Origin: Petaurus breviceps papuanus
Lineage: Eukaryota; Chordata; Mammalia; Diprotodontia; Petauridae
Length of the DNA: 64,000 nt
Direction of reading: 5' to 3'
NCBI GenBank assembly: GCA_028583685.1
Contig: JAMXIF010001195.1
Span: 17,304,515 to 17,368,514 of the forward strand
Numbering within the stretch: the first letter of the stretch is position 1; every line of letters starts with the position of its first letter. Below, one piece after another: positions 1 to 10,689 of the stretch. The notes under the pieces are model-generated. The model ran no database searches. It saw only the letters and a program-made list of their open reading frames with translations, and was not told the origin of the DNA. Position numbers and translations under genes: made by a program.

Positions 1-650
1 ACTTGGGTTTTTTAAATTAAATATTTATTTTATTTGCAAAGATCAGCTTTCTTTCTGGCTTCCTTCCCCTCCCCCCCATGTCCCTCAATGAGAAAGCAAG
101 AACAAAGCCCCCGTTACAAACATGTACAGTGAGCAAAACCAACTTCTGCATTGTCCATGTCTAAAAATTATGTCTCCACTTACACTGAGTTTGCCGCCTA
201 TTTATCAGGATACTTCAGTATACAGCAGTATACTTCATTGTAAGATCTGAGGAATTATGGTTGGTCATTGTTTTGTTGATCACAGTTCACAACTTTTCTT
301 TAAAAAAATTTTTTTTGTTGCTTTAATCAGCCAAGATCTGTTTTCTCACCCTCCCCACTCTCTCCATCCCTATTGTGAACATAAGAAAAAACAAAACCCA
401 TCACAAACATGTATAGTCAATCAAAACAAAATTCCACATTGGCCATGTCTGAAAAAATATTTATCTCATTTTACATTCTGAATTCTTTACTGCTGTATCA
501 GGAGAGGGAAATACGTTTCATCTTTAGTCCTCTGGAATCGTGGTTGGTCATTATACTAAAAAGAGTCCAGCATAACAGTATTATATCACATTTATACGCA
601 ATAACAGATTCCCATTTTTTGCCTCCTCAAAAAAAGCTGTAAGTATTTTT
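1..650 (-). repeat. LINE 3'-end-like repeat, two related units
   Basis: AT-rich sequence opening with AAATTAAATATTTATTTTAT, as expected for the reversed tail of a LINE. Two related blocks, about 111-275 and 397-555, share phrases such as ACAAACATGTA, CATTG(T/G)CCATGTCT and GGTTGGTCATT. This suggests a tandem duplication inside a LINE 3' UTR, or two insertions. The family is not certain. Confidence 0.4.
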
Positions 651-764
651 GTGCTGTCCAGATTGGAAGGAAAGCAGAAAACTAGGAGGAAATTTTTTTA
701 CAGCAAGGACTCATTTCCCAAACATACAGAGAATTGAATCCAATTTATAAGAATACAAGTCTCC

Positions 765-972
765 CCCAACTGATAAATGGTCAAAGGATCTGAGTTTTCA
801 GAATTAGAAATCAAAGCTATTTATAGTCATATGAAAGAATGCTCTAAATCACAAGTGATTAGAGAAACAGGAATTAAAACAACTCTGATACCTATCAGAT
901 GGGCTAAAATGACAGAAAAGGAAAATGACAAATGTTTGGAGAAGATGTGGGGAAATTGGGACACTAATGCCC
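765..972 (+). mobile_element. L1 LINE fragment (end of ORF2)
   Basis: The stretch reads like the 3' part of L1 ORF2: ACTGATAAATGGTCAAAGGA followed by an A-rich coding-like region, ending at GGGGAAATTGGGACACTAA. One frame is open for about 97 residues and contains L1 ORF2-like words (EIKAIYSHMKECSK, KMTEKENDKCLEKMWGN). It is truncated on both sides and not a functional gene. Confidence 0.7.
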
Positions 973-1849
973 TCTTGGCGGCGTTGCCCCTCCTCCCTTC
1001 TCCTCGTTCTCGCCTATTTCCTGATATTTCTGTGCCAAACTGTGTTTGTGTGTGTTCTGCCTTCTTTTGACTAGTTTAGATGAGAATGAAGTTCAAGCAG
1101 TCACTGCTTCACACACCCTACCCCCCTTTGTGCGCCTTGTTTCTTTCTCTGTGCAAATCAAGAGGACTTATCATTTTTCTGTTTGTGTCATAGGCCCCTT
1201 TTGGCAGTCTGGTGAAGACCTGTAGACTTTGTCAGACCAATGTATTTAAGTCATAAAACAAAATACGTGGAATTACTAAGGAAATGTATTGAATTGTAGT
1301 TATCAAAATATATATATTAAAGTTAATGGATCTTAAACTAAGAACCCTGGCTTTGGACCAAAGACTTTGTGTACAGGACAGATTTTGAAGACTGAAGTAA
1401 ACGTGGGCTTGTTAGCAGGTATACGCCTCTCCTGCAGGTAATGGTTTTTTGTTTTTTAAGAATCTGAGTTTCTCTTCCCACTTGTGCTTTCTAAAGGTTA
1501 TGAAACAGACAGAAGACTCAACAGCTTGTTTTCCATTTAAAAAGAGATAATAAAAGGGAAGTCATTATTTACCTGCCTTATGTTGATGAGAGAGGGAAGA
1601 ATTATGTATCTCTAAAGGTTCTAGAAAAGGGCTTTACTATCCTAATGGCTTACTCTCTTGGGTATATCTCAGTAGTATTCAACAGATTAAATTTGGTAGA
1701 CGTGGAAAGGTCTTTTGTCTGGCCATTGAATGCCCTACAGATACTAAAGACTCCAAACGTGGGCAGAAGCAGTTGCATGAAACTAATTAATATTTGGTGC
1801 ATTCTGGGTATCTTGAATTAGAATGTTAAAGTTCAGTATAATAGTATTT

Positions 1850-2030
1850 TAGACCTGGAGGAAAAGTTTGAGCTGGTTCAACCCTACTCATTTTATAAAT
1901 GAAGAAATTTGACCATTTGGGGGAAAGTGACTTATATAAGGTCACAAAGCTAATAACATAGATAGAACTGAAAACCACATCACCCAGTTCTCATTCTAGG
2001 GTTCTTTCCACTAATATAATACTGTCCCAT
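1850..2030 (-). repeat. MIR-type SINE remnant
   Basis: Reversed MIR core is visible as ATTTTATAAATGAAGAAA, then GACTTATATAAGGTCACAAAG and a degenerate tRNA-like end. It is old and diverged. Confidence 0.6.
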
Positions 2031-2371
2031 AAAGAAAATAGTAGCTTTTTTCTTATCTAGGTTCAAGTCCACTACCTGTCAATTAAATTAGTTTTTTTTT
2101 TAGATAATCCTTATGATTCTTATAAATGTGTATCTGTTGTAAAAGAGAAAAATTTTATACAGTAACACCACCTCAGTTATTAGTCACCCCAAGGGATGGT
2201 GGATAAATCATTTAACTGTTAAAACAACAAAACTTTTTCATTTTAATTGCTTTTTTATAGAAATCTTTCTAAAATGTATCTTAGATCTCATTCTTTGTAA
2301 ACTTGGATATTGAATATATTCATAAGAACTCATTCTGAATATCAGTATTTATACTGTGTTCTAGATTAGAG

Positions 2372-2575
2372 ATGTCAAACATGCGGCTTGCCAGTCCCAA
2401 TACTCTCAAGTAAAACCTGAACTAGATTAAAATATAATTGGGAAATATTTAACAAAATAAACAAAAATACTATAGAACACAGATAATGTTAACTTGTGGC
2501 TTTCTAAGTCAGTGTACAGCCTTCCAGGATCTTGGTGGGTCCCATTTCTACTTAAGTTTGATACCAAGGCTGTGG
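2372..2575. mobile_element. hAT-like nonautonomous DNA element, copy 1
   Basis: About 200 bp bounded by GATGTCAAAC on the left and its approximate inverse AGTTTGATACC on the right, with an AT-rich middle (AACTAGATTAAAATATAATTGG). Two further copies, at 29206-29394 and 45013-45205, share this middle. The size and end structure suit a small hAT-type MITE; the family name is not recalled. Confidence 0.6.
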
Positions 2576-2699
2576 AGGATGGGAGACCTGTGGCCAATTA
2601 CATATTGACCCCAGAAGATGTTACTTTGCCTCTTGTAAAAGTGAAGTGAGCGATGTGGAGTTTTATGATTTTCTGAACAATATAACATAATAGCATTTT

Positions 2700-3105
2700 C
2701 CCAAAATTGTAATCCTAGAATTCTAGAGCTAGATTAATAGAAGAGAGAGTTTAACTTCAGCCTTCCTATTTACTGATTATTATTGTTCATTTGTTTCACT
2801 CATGTCCAACTCTTCATGACCCCATTTGGGGTTTTCTTGTCAAAGATAAGGGAGTGGTTTGCCATTTCCTTCTTCAGCTCATTTTACAGATGAAGACTAG
2901 GGTTAAGAAACTCTCTTGAGGCCAGATTTGAACTCGGGAAGAAGAGCCTTCCTGACTCCGGGCTCAGCGCTCTATCCACTGAGCTCGCTCGCTGGCCCCA
3001 GTTTTACTTATTAGGAAAATGTAACTCAGAGAATATTAAAATCAAGTAGTTAGGGGCAGAGCTGAGATTAGAGTTTAAGTCTCCTCAGTCCGAATGCACA
3101 AATTG
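2700..3105 (-). repeat. MIR-type SINE split by a younger SINE
   Basis: MIR-like sequence at 2700-2776 resumes at 3000-3105 (TTTACTTATTAGGAAAATG, then GGGGCAGAGCTGAGATTAG). The intervening 2777-2999 is a separate, better-preserved SINE. Confidence 0.5.
2777..2999 (-). repeat. Marsupial tRNA-headed CORE-SINE, antisense
   Basis: Shows the reversed long SINE: tail GTCCAACTCTTCATGACCCC, middle TGGTTTGCCATTTCCTTC, core CAGCTCATTTTACAGATGAA, and the tRNA-like head (CTCTATCCACTGAGC). It lies inside an older MIR copy. Confidence 0.85.
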
Positions 3106-3249
3106 GTGACTCTGCTATGGTCTGCTGCGCCTAAGAATCACACCAAAGACCAGGATCATTCTATGGGGATTTGACCTCCAGAAATCACCTGACCTTTTTC
3201 TAGTGTGCTTTTGCATGTCAGCAGCATTTACTTTGTTTTTCCAAAAGAG

Positions 3250-3640
3250 CATTGGACTGGATGTGTACAAACCTAGGCTCTAGTCCTAAGGCCTTCTACA
3301 AATAAGTTGTAGGAACTTGGAAAAGTCATTTAACTAATTTAACATTAACTTACTTGGCTCCAGCTTCCTTATTGGTAAATCAAGGGATTGAACTAGATCT
3401 GGGTTCTTAGCCTAGGATTCCTGAACATTTTAAAAGATATTTCGATAACTCTTTAAATATAATAGGATCCCTTTGTAATTGTGTATTTTGTTTTATTTTA
3501 TGCATTTAAGATGTTCTAAAAAGGGGTCCGTAGGTTTCATCACACTGCCAAAGAGGGTCCATGACAAAAAACTCCTGCATTAGATGGCCTTTTAAGATCC
3601 TTCCTAATGTGAAAATTCTGTGATTACCTTTGTTGGTACC
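3250..3640 (+). repeat. MIR3-type SINE split by a DNA element
   Basis: The head ends in GGGATTGAACTAGATCT at about 3390. The L3-like tail (TAGATGGCCTTTTAAGATCC, then TCTGTGATT) resumes at about 3578. Confidence 0.6.
3391..3577. mobile_element. Ancient MER-type hAT remnant
   Basis: About 187 bp opening GGGTTCTTAGCCTAGGATTCC and closing GGGTCCATGACAAAAAACTCCTG-like ends, with TTTATTTTATGCATTTAAGA inside. This resembles a DNA-transposon remnant shared by all mammals. The surrounding MIR3 reads through on both sides, and short matching flanks (CTAGATCT and TTAGATGG) suggest an 8-bp target duplication. Confidence 0.55.
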
Positions 3641-3689
3641 AGGTAAACCCATGTCTCAGAAATGTTCCTCATCAAAGGTATGAGTTCAG

Positions 3690-3927
3690 TTTAGTTGTTA
3701 CTCAGTTGTGTCTGACTCTTTATGGCCTCACTTGGGGGTTTTCTTGGTAAAGATACTGGAGTGGTTTGCCATTTTCCTTCTCTAGCTCATTTTACAGATG
3801 AGGAAACTAAGGCAAACAGGTTGAAGTGACTTGCCCAGGGTCACACAGCTAGTAAATGTCTCAGGTTAGATTTGAGTCTTCTTGACTCCAAGGCTGGTAC
3901 TCTATCCCCAGTGCCACCCAGCCACCT
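3690..3927 (-). repeat. Marsupial CORE-SINE, antisense, near full length
   Basis: Reversed long SINE: TTGTGTCTGACTCTTTATGG, GATACTGGAGTGGTTTGCC, ACTTGCCCAGGGTCACACAG and a head ending at GCCACCCAGCCACC. Confidence 0.85.
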
Positions 3928-4932
3928 CATAGACAGGAGTGCAATGCTATCAAATGGGGTGGGGGGAGTTTTGGTTCATACATTCACGAGTCTGAATAAC
4001 CTGTAAACAGCAGGTAAACGTGCTACATCTTTGAAAGCTATTTAATGCTGAAATGTGCCAGTCTCTAGAAGTGTTCTGTGTGGATGGGAGAAGAGAAGGG
4101 AGGGTTAAATCATTAGCAGATGCAAGGTTAGTTAGTCATTCTATTATTAATGATTTCCTGACACTTGAGACAAGGGCATAACACTGCCAAATTTTACCGG
4201 CTTCATTAGCATTACAAAACCCCTGATAGAGATAAGGCTCTGTTCAGAAATGAACATTCCAGGGAAAAGAACCCACAGTATTTCACACAGTCATGGTTTG
4301 TTCTGTGATTAATCTAATCTTTTTTATTGCCACACCTCTCTGAGAAATACCAAAACCACACCTTGGATAATGCAGCTCAGTTGGTACAGATTTATTTAAA
4401 CAGACAAACAAAAAAACTTCTGTAGTTATCATTGACCGAATGTGGTCTCCTTCTGCTCTTTGACTGTTCGCTTCATGATACTTGAGCCCTGTGTGCCCCA
4501 CTCCTGGTGGTGGATCGTAGCTTTGATTCAGAACCTTCGGTTCTTTCTTCTTGAGCATTTGGGATTTAGAATATAGGCTGTTCAGCATTCTGATCCGTCA
4601 GCATTTTCTTGTCCTTTCAAAGGTTTTGACAGATCTCAGTTTCCCCCTCTTTCTGATGTCTCTCTTTTAGCCCTGGTACTGTTGTCATTGTGGTCTTGCT
4701 GTCAACCACATCCTTCAGAGATCCAGTCACACAAGTAACATAGACTCACTTAGCGATAGCAGGCAGGTATGGGAATGAACTTGCTGAGGAGAATACAGCA
4801 CTACATCACAAGGATCTGTAACAGCAAGCTCCCCAGCACACCCAGGGTGGCTGCTAGCACAGGTTCCTAGATCTGCTTTTCTAATGGAAAGCAACTCAAA
4901 ATGGGTTAGCAATCTGATTAAAGTCAGATTGA

Positions 4933-4980
4933 TATATATATATATATCATATATATCATATCATATGCTATACATATATC
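4933..4980. repeat. (TA)n-rich microsatellite
   Basis: Run of TATATATATA and ATATCATATC units about 45 bp long. Confidence 0.85.
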
Positions 4981-4989
4981 ATTTACCTA

Positions 4990-5476
4990 GTTGAGGGGGA
5001 AAAGTCAGCACCCTGAACTTCAGAGAATACAAACAGAAGTTATAACCGAAAATAACACAGTTCAGCAGACAGGGCTTCCAGCTGTCTGACCATTACATCC
5101 GTACCTAGTCAGTTACCAGAGAGGGAAGCACCAACCTCTGGGTTTTCAAAGCCAGGGGGCTCAATGGCTGCCCAGAGTCTCGTCTGGTCAAATCACACAA
5201 CTCTTCTCAAAGTGAGCCCCAAGGCAAAACCTCACATCAGGGTATATATAACCTTCTCCTGGGTCAGAGAATGTCACAGCCCTCTAGACCCACTGCCCAA
5301 TCACAAAGTAACAAGGTGTGGGCATTCCTGAAAAACAAGCCTCCTGCCACAGGCTCCAGGTGACCATATTCAGCCTATTGTGGGCAGAGCATATTTTCAA
5401 ATATGGGAAGGTTCTCAAATTCACTTAAGCCTATCAGGGGGCCAAGGGGCAGGGAAGATCTTCAGATTCCCATTAC
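4990..5476 (-). mobile_element. LTR-like fossil repeat (solo LTR candidate), copy 1
   Basis: On the minus strand it opens TGTAATGGGAATCTGAAGATC, so it has a TG start. Its first 135 bases or so match a second copy at 58025-58437. No internal retroviral genes lie beside it, so I read it as an old solo LTR of a marsupial endogenous retrovirus family. The far boundary is approximate, and the assignment rests on end form and repetition only. Confidence 0.4.
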
Positions 5477-6260
5477 AGGATCATATACTATGAACATGTG
5501 GGATTTATATAGGAATGCAGGGCTGGTTCAATATTAAGAAAACTATCAGCATAATTAATCGTATCAATAACAAAGCCAACAGAAATTATATGATTATCTC
5601 AATTGATGCAGAAAAAACTTTTGACAAGATAAAACACTCATTCCTATTTAAAATACTAAAAAGCATAGGAGTAAATGGAGCTTTCCTTAAAATTATAAGT
5701 AGTATCTATCTAAAATCATCAGCAAGCATTATCTGTAAATGAAGATAAGCTAGAAGCCTTCCCAGGGGTGAAGCAAGGATGCCCATTATCACCACTATTA
5801 TTCAGTATTGTACTGAAAATAAGAGATGAAAAAGAAATTGAAAGAATTAGAATAGGCAATGAGAAAACAAAAGTATCACTCTTTACGGATGATTTGATGA
5901 TCTACTTAGAGAATCAACTAAAAAACTAGTTGAAATAATTAATAACTTTAGCAAAGTAGCAGTATATAAAATATACCCACATAAATCAGCAGCATTTCTG
6001 CATATTATCAACAAAGTCCTGCAGCAAGAGATAGAAAGAGAAATTCCGTTTAAAATCAATGTAGACAATATGAAATACTTGGGAGTATATCTCCAAGACA
6101 AACTTGGGAACTATATGAAAACAATTATAAAATGCTTTTCCAACAAATAAATATTCATGTTCATGGGGAGAGTGAGCCAACATAATAAAAAATGACAATT
6201 CTAACTAAATTAATTTATTTATTCAGTGCCAAAAATATTTTATAGAGCTAGAAAAATTAA
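5477..6260 (+). mobile_element. L1 LINE fragment: ORF2 reverse transcriptase domain
   Basis: Translated pieces include MQGWFNIKKTISIINRINNK and MIISIDAEKTFDKIKHSF, which are unmistakable L1 ORF2p reverse transcriptase sequence (the ISIDAEKAFDKI block holds a catalytic Asp). Further on, [13 protein letters not shown]-like and LFTDDLMIY-like blocks appear in a shifted frame. The copy lacks both ends and carries frameshifts and stops. It directly abuts the LTR-like repeat at 5476. Confidence 0.85.
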
Positions 6261-6499
6261 TAGAATTCTCCTGGAATGAATTTGCTGTACAACGATAGGC
6301 CGAGTAACACTTTTTCTCTGGATAACAGAGCTCATATTTACTACTTCACATTTCATTAACCTCTTACTTCCTTGTAAGGATTATTTCTCCCTTGACTCTC
6401 CCCAAATGTCACTTGCTCACGAATCCCCCATCTTAGATCTTTGGGTTCCTATCTGTACCTTGCTTTCTTTTATCTTTTGGTAGAGGCATGATTCTTTAT

Positions 6500-6585
6500 G
6501 GCTTTGCTTGTTTGTTTTTGCATCCTCAGCACTGAACATTGTGCCTTGGACATAGTATTTATTGTTGGGTTGAATAATCATCTTT
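6500..6585 (+). repeat. L2 LINE 3' end
   Basis: Contains CATCCTCAGCACTGAACATT, then GCCTTGGACATAGTA, the familiar end of L2 before its short terminal repeat. Confidence 0.5.
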
Positions 6586-6654
6586 TTCCTCTTTCCTTTT
6601 CTGGCCCAGTTAGCAATCTTGTGAATGCATCCGTATCTCCTGCTGTCGTTAGGC

Positions 6655-7170
6655 AATGAGGAGGTTCAGTAACTGATAGAGTGCCAGGCTGGGATTCAGG
6701 AAGCCTGAGTTAAAATCAGGCCTCAGACACTTACTAACTGTGTCACCCTGGGCCAGTCACTTCACCTCATCCTGCCTCAGTTTCCTGATCTGTAAATGGG
6801 GATAATAATAGCACCTACCTTGCAGGGCTATGAGGATCAATGGAGATACTAATTATAAAGTATTTCATTCATGGCTTTATATAGCACATGTTAGATGCTA
6901 TGTAAAATCAGTTATCATTATTGTTGTTTAGTCATTTTCAGTTATATCTGATTCTTCATGACCCCATTTGTGTTTTCCTAGCAGAGATACTGCTATTTCC
7001 TTCTCCAGCTCATTTTACAGGTGAGGAAACTGAGGCAAACAGGGTTAAGTGTCTTGCCAGAGATCACACAGCCAGTAAGTTTCAGAGACCAGATTTGAGT
7101 CTTCCCAATTCCAAGCCTAGTACTCTGTCCACTGTGCCACCTGGCGGCTCATTGTTATTATTACACAGGG
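6655..7170 (+). repeat. CORE-SINE (MIR/Ther1 type) split by another SINE
   Basis: Head, core (CCTGCCTCAGTTTCCTGATC) and tail (GGATAATAATAGCACCTACC ... TTATCATTATTGTTG) run from 6655 to about 6925. The tail resumes as ATTGTTATTATTA after the inserted SINE at 6926-7151. Confidence 0.75.
6926..7151 (-). repeat. Marsupial CORE-SINE, antisense, nested
   Basis: Reversed SINE with TCATGACCCCATTTGTGTTT, GCTCATTTTACAGGTGAGG and head end CTGTGCCACCTGGC. It sits in the tail of the preceding CORE-SINE. Confidence 0.85.
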
Positions 7171-7539
7171 ATCAAGGTTTTTCACAGCTTCCTTTCAACC
7201 ATTTGCTGACTTGGTCCTAGGATGGGCAGTGATTCTTCCCCAAGGTGACCTCACTCATTAATTTAAGTCCTTCTCCACTGTAACGGTGGAGAAGGCTTAG
7301 GACCCATATTGTCGGAAATCTTCAGTAGTATAGCTAGTTATATTCTGCTTGTATACAGTACACTGTTTTTAGCTTATTCACCATTCCTTGTTTCTCAGGA
7401 GTGACTGCAACAAACTCTTGTTTTTGCATACCAGTTAAAACCTCTCCAAGGAAGTGAAGTCTAGCTGTGTGCTCAGAATTTATTGAAATGAAGAATTTGT
7501 CTGATCTTCCAGTACCCGCCATGGACTATCTTTTTTAAA

Positions 7540-7890
7540 AATATTATTAACATATTTGTTTTAAGTTTTCAACATTTGCTTCCATAGGATTTTGAGTTTT
7601 AAGTTTTTTTCTCCCCTTCCTCCTCCCCAAGATGGTGTCAGTCTGATACAGGCTCTACTTATGTATTCATATTAAACATATTTTCACATTAGTCATGACA
7701 TAAAGAAGAATTAGAACTAATGGAAGGAGCCACAAGAAAGAAGGAACAAAACAAAGCAGAAGAAAAGGCGAGCAGATGGTGCGCTTCCATCTGCGTTCAG
7801 ACATGAGTCTTTCGGGTCGTCTTAGCTGTTGTCTTGTGTGATCTGTGTAGAACAGCGAGGCCCTCAGCAGATGCTTCCTAAAGGCCTTTC
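7540..7890 (-). mobile_element. LINE 3'-end fragment, antisense
   Basis: Reversed tail: A/T-rich run, then GTTTTCAACATTTGCTTCC and AGTCTGATACAGGCTC. It shares the GTTTTCAACATT-type terminus with the other LINE tails at 33690-33960, 42965-43180 and 46060-46446. Confidence 0.5.
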
Positions 7891-9364
7891 TCATCTTGGT
7901 TGAGTTCCTTCTTAATCCTCCTTTCCAGTGTGCTTTTGCTGATTAGTATTCTCTTCCTGCTATTCTTTCTTTCTTTTTCCTCTTTTTCTTTGTAAAAATG
8001 GAATCTTTTGTCCAAAAGAACCCCATCTCAGTCTATACTTCCACCCATTGTCCAAGATCATAAATCTACTTCTGCATGAATACTTAAGGTGACAGCAACT
8101 CAGGACATGGTCCATATAATTCAACAAGTTCTTCCTTAAAATGAAGTGGATTTTAATTCTGTTTATTTCCAGTCACTGCAGAAGTAGAGGACTATGTTAT
8201 ATTTTTCTTCGTTTCGGGGAATGCCAGGGACAATTTCCTTGCCAAAGTTTATTCCTAGGAATTAGGCCACAGTTGGAGGGAAATGAGTTATATGCCTGTT
8301 TGTGGTCCTTTCTAAAGCTGATTAGCTTAACTCTAGATCTGCCCTTAATCATTGGGATTTACCAAATTAATCCAGTTGGGAGATCATCTGGGTCCTTTGT
8401 TTTAACTGCCATCTCTCCTTTTCCTCCTGCTCTGTAGTTTTTCCCCTCTTTTTAAGTAGAACAGTTGAGGCCCCTTGGTCCAAGCCATCATCAGCCCACA
8501 CCTGTTCTGATTTTCTTGGCTTCCAAGTGGCCCTTAGTGTTTTGAGCAGCATGCTTGATCCCAATATCTTTGCTACCCCATTTGCTGGAAATATGTGGAA
8601 AGCTTTGTGGAGAGTCTGCTCTCAGCAGCTTATCACTTTAGATGCCCATTTGTCAAATATTCTTTCACTTCATCCTTCTTACAATCCATTAGTATAGCTC
8701 AGCACTCCCCACCTCACCTCATATCTGTCATTCGATCAACAAGGATCTGATGCTTGGTTTGTGCCAAGCCCTGGGCAGTTGATCACAAGCCTTCAGATGA
8801 GAAAAGTGTGATTACTTAATACTCTTCCGTGTGTTGACCCATAGACTCCTTCACCTTACCCTATTTTTACCTTTTCTGCCATAGCCACCAGGGTTTCAGA
8901 GTAACATCAATAATCGGAATTATCTGAGTGCTTTGTTGGCCTTGCATGGCTCTGATAGGCATCTTTGGGGAGTCAGTTCACTATACACCTGGTGTCTGAG
9001 TCTGCCAATACTTTGCTTATAGTCCTGTATACTCATTAAACTTTATTCCTCTTTCCTGGTGCACACAGATTTCATTTCTTCTGAATTTCTTATTCCACTG
9101 TCCATATTTGGGTCATTAAGTAAAGCAGACATCACTTTCAAGACTGACTTTTTTCTTTTCTCTGTCTCATTCTGAAGTTCTTGTCTTTTGAAATGTTCTT
9201 TAAGGCTTGGCCCAGTGTTAATGTTTCTTAACACTTCCTTATCATTACAGAAATACAATAAAGAGTTTAATAGGTACAACAAATGAAAAACACAATGAAG
9301 CTGAGGGCTCTTAAGTGCTCCTTGGCTTTTAAGATATGATAATTGTAGGAAACTAGCCAGAATC

Positions 9365-9580
9365 ACAGAATGTGAGCATTGGAGGGGACCTCAGTAGCCA
9401 ACTAGTCAACCCACACACAAAAGGAAATCTCCACTATAACATCTCCAAGAAGGGGTTCATCCAGCCTCCACTTAAGACCTCCAAGAAAGGGGAGCCCAAC
9501 GCCACCCACGGTAGCTCATTCCACTTTTGGACAGTCCTAATTTTTACAAAGTTCTTTATATCAAGCCTAACTTTGCCCCA
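9365..9580 (-). repeat. L3/CR1 LINE 3'-end remnant
   Basis: Sequence of the type CACAGAATGTGAGCATTGGA ... GGGACCTCAGTAGCC ... TCATCCAGCCTCCACTTAAG ... CATTCCACTTTTGGACAG is the reversed 3' region of an L3/CR1-like LINE. A related copy lies at 31330-31500. Confidence 0.55.
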
Positions 9581-9582
9581 TT

Positions 9583-9655
9583 GAGCTAGGTGGCACAATG
9601 GATAGAGCACCAGCCATGGAGTCAGGAGGACCTGTCTTTGATTCTTATTGACCTC
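9583..9655 (+). repeat. Truncated marsupial SINE head
   Basis: GAGCTAGGTGGCACAATGGA and GGAGTCAGGAGGACCTG mark the tRNA-derived head. The copy stops about 70 bp in. Confidence 0.75.
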
Positions 9656-10065
9656 AAATAAGTATAACAGAAAGGAAAAAAAATAGCATTGCCACATGGC
9701 AAATGGAGGTGAGAGAAAGAGCCTTAACCCACCCACAGTCACCCCCACCCCCAGAAGCCCAAAGCCGGTCTTCTCTGTCCTCACTTAAAGCTGCCAAGGA
9801 AGAGAGATCGGTGACATCTGTTTAAACCCTTTGTATGTATGCTTAGTACTGGTTCACCAGCAGCCAATTCAAAAGGGATTTTTATCATGCAGAAAATCAA
9901 CAGGCAATAGGGTGACTACACGTGCTCTGAAATGGGAGTGAGGCCCCTCTGTTCTGCATTTCAGGAAGCCCTGTGGATTGTCAGGAGGCAGAGTATATTG
10001 TGCAAGAAATAAGTACTAGGCCCTCATGGGCTAGTCTTCCTGTTAAACTTTTCTCTTTTTTTGGT

Positions 10066-10087
10066 GGGGGGGGGGGGGGGGAGGGGG
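10066..10087 (+). repeat. Poly-G run
   Basis: Sixteen G (10066-10081), an A, then five G. A second G-rich patch follows at 10138-10155. The G-rich strand could fold into a quadruplex. Confidence 0.9.
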
Positions 10088-10188
10088 CAATATTATTGCT
10101 GGCTCCCCTTTCTTCCTCAGATTGTCTCCCATGGGAGCTGGGGGGTGGGGTGGGCACAATCCTTACAAATAAGCATGTCTAGCAAAAC

Positions 10189-10446
10189 AAAGGGGCAGCT
10201 ATATGGTGCAGTGGATACACCCACTAGTCTTGGAATCAGGAAGACTCATCTTTGTAAATTCAAATCTGTCCTGAGACATTACTAGCTGCGTGACCATGGA
10301 CAAATCCCTTCACCCTGTTTGCCTCAGTTCCTTATCTGTAAAGTGAGCTGAAGAAGGAAATGGCAAACCACTGCAGTATCATTGCCAAGAAAACCCCAAA
10401 TGGGGTCATGGAGAGTCAGACATGACTGAAATCATGAACAAAAGCA
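10189..10446 (+). repeat. Marsupial CORE-SINE, near full length
   Basis: Head AGGGGCAGCTATATGGTGCA, core TTTGCCTCAGTTCCTTATC, and tail GGAAATGGCAAACCACTGCA to AGACATGACTGAAATCATG. Confidence 0.85.
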
Positions 10447-10689
10447 AAATAAATATAAATGCATTCAAAAAATTATTATTCTGCTCCCTGAGTCCCTCAC
10501 CTTGACATGAGGATGTTGGTAGCCTGCTTCATCACAGGTCCTCTGGAGATGGGCTCACTCTTCAGAATAATTGAAATAATGATAGCTGTTAATGCAGAAA
10601 AGGCAAAACTTTTATCTTGCTTCTGTTTTCTCTGCCAAGCAGAACAATGGTGGTGATGGAAAGGACAGAACAAACATGACTCGTAGGGA

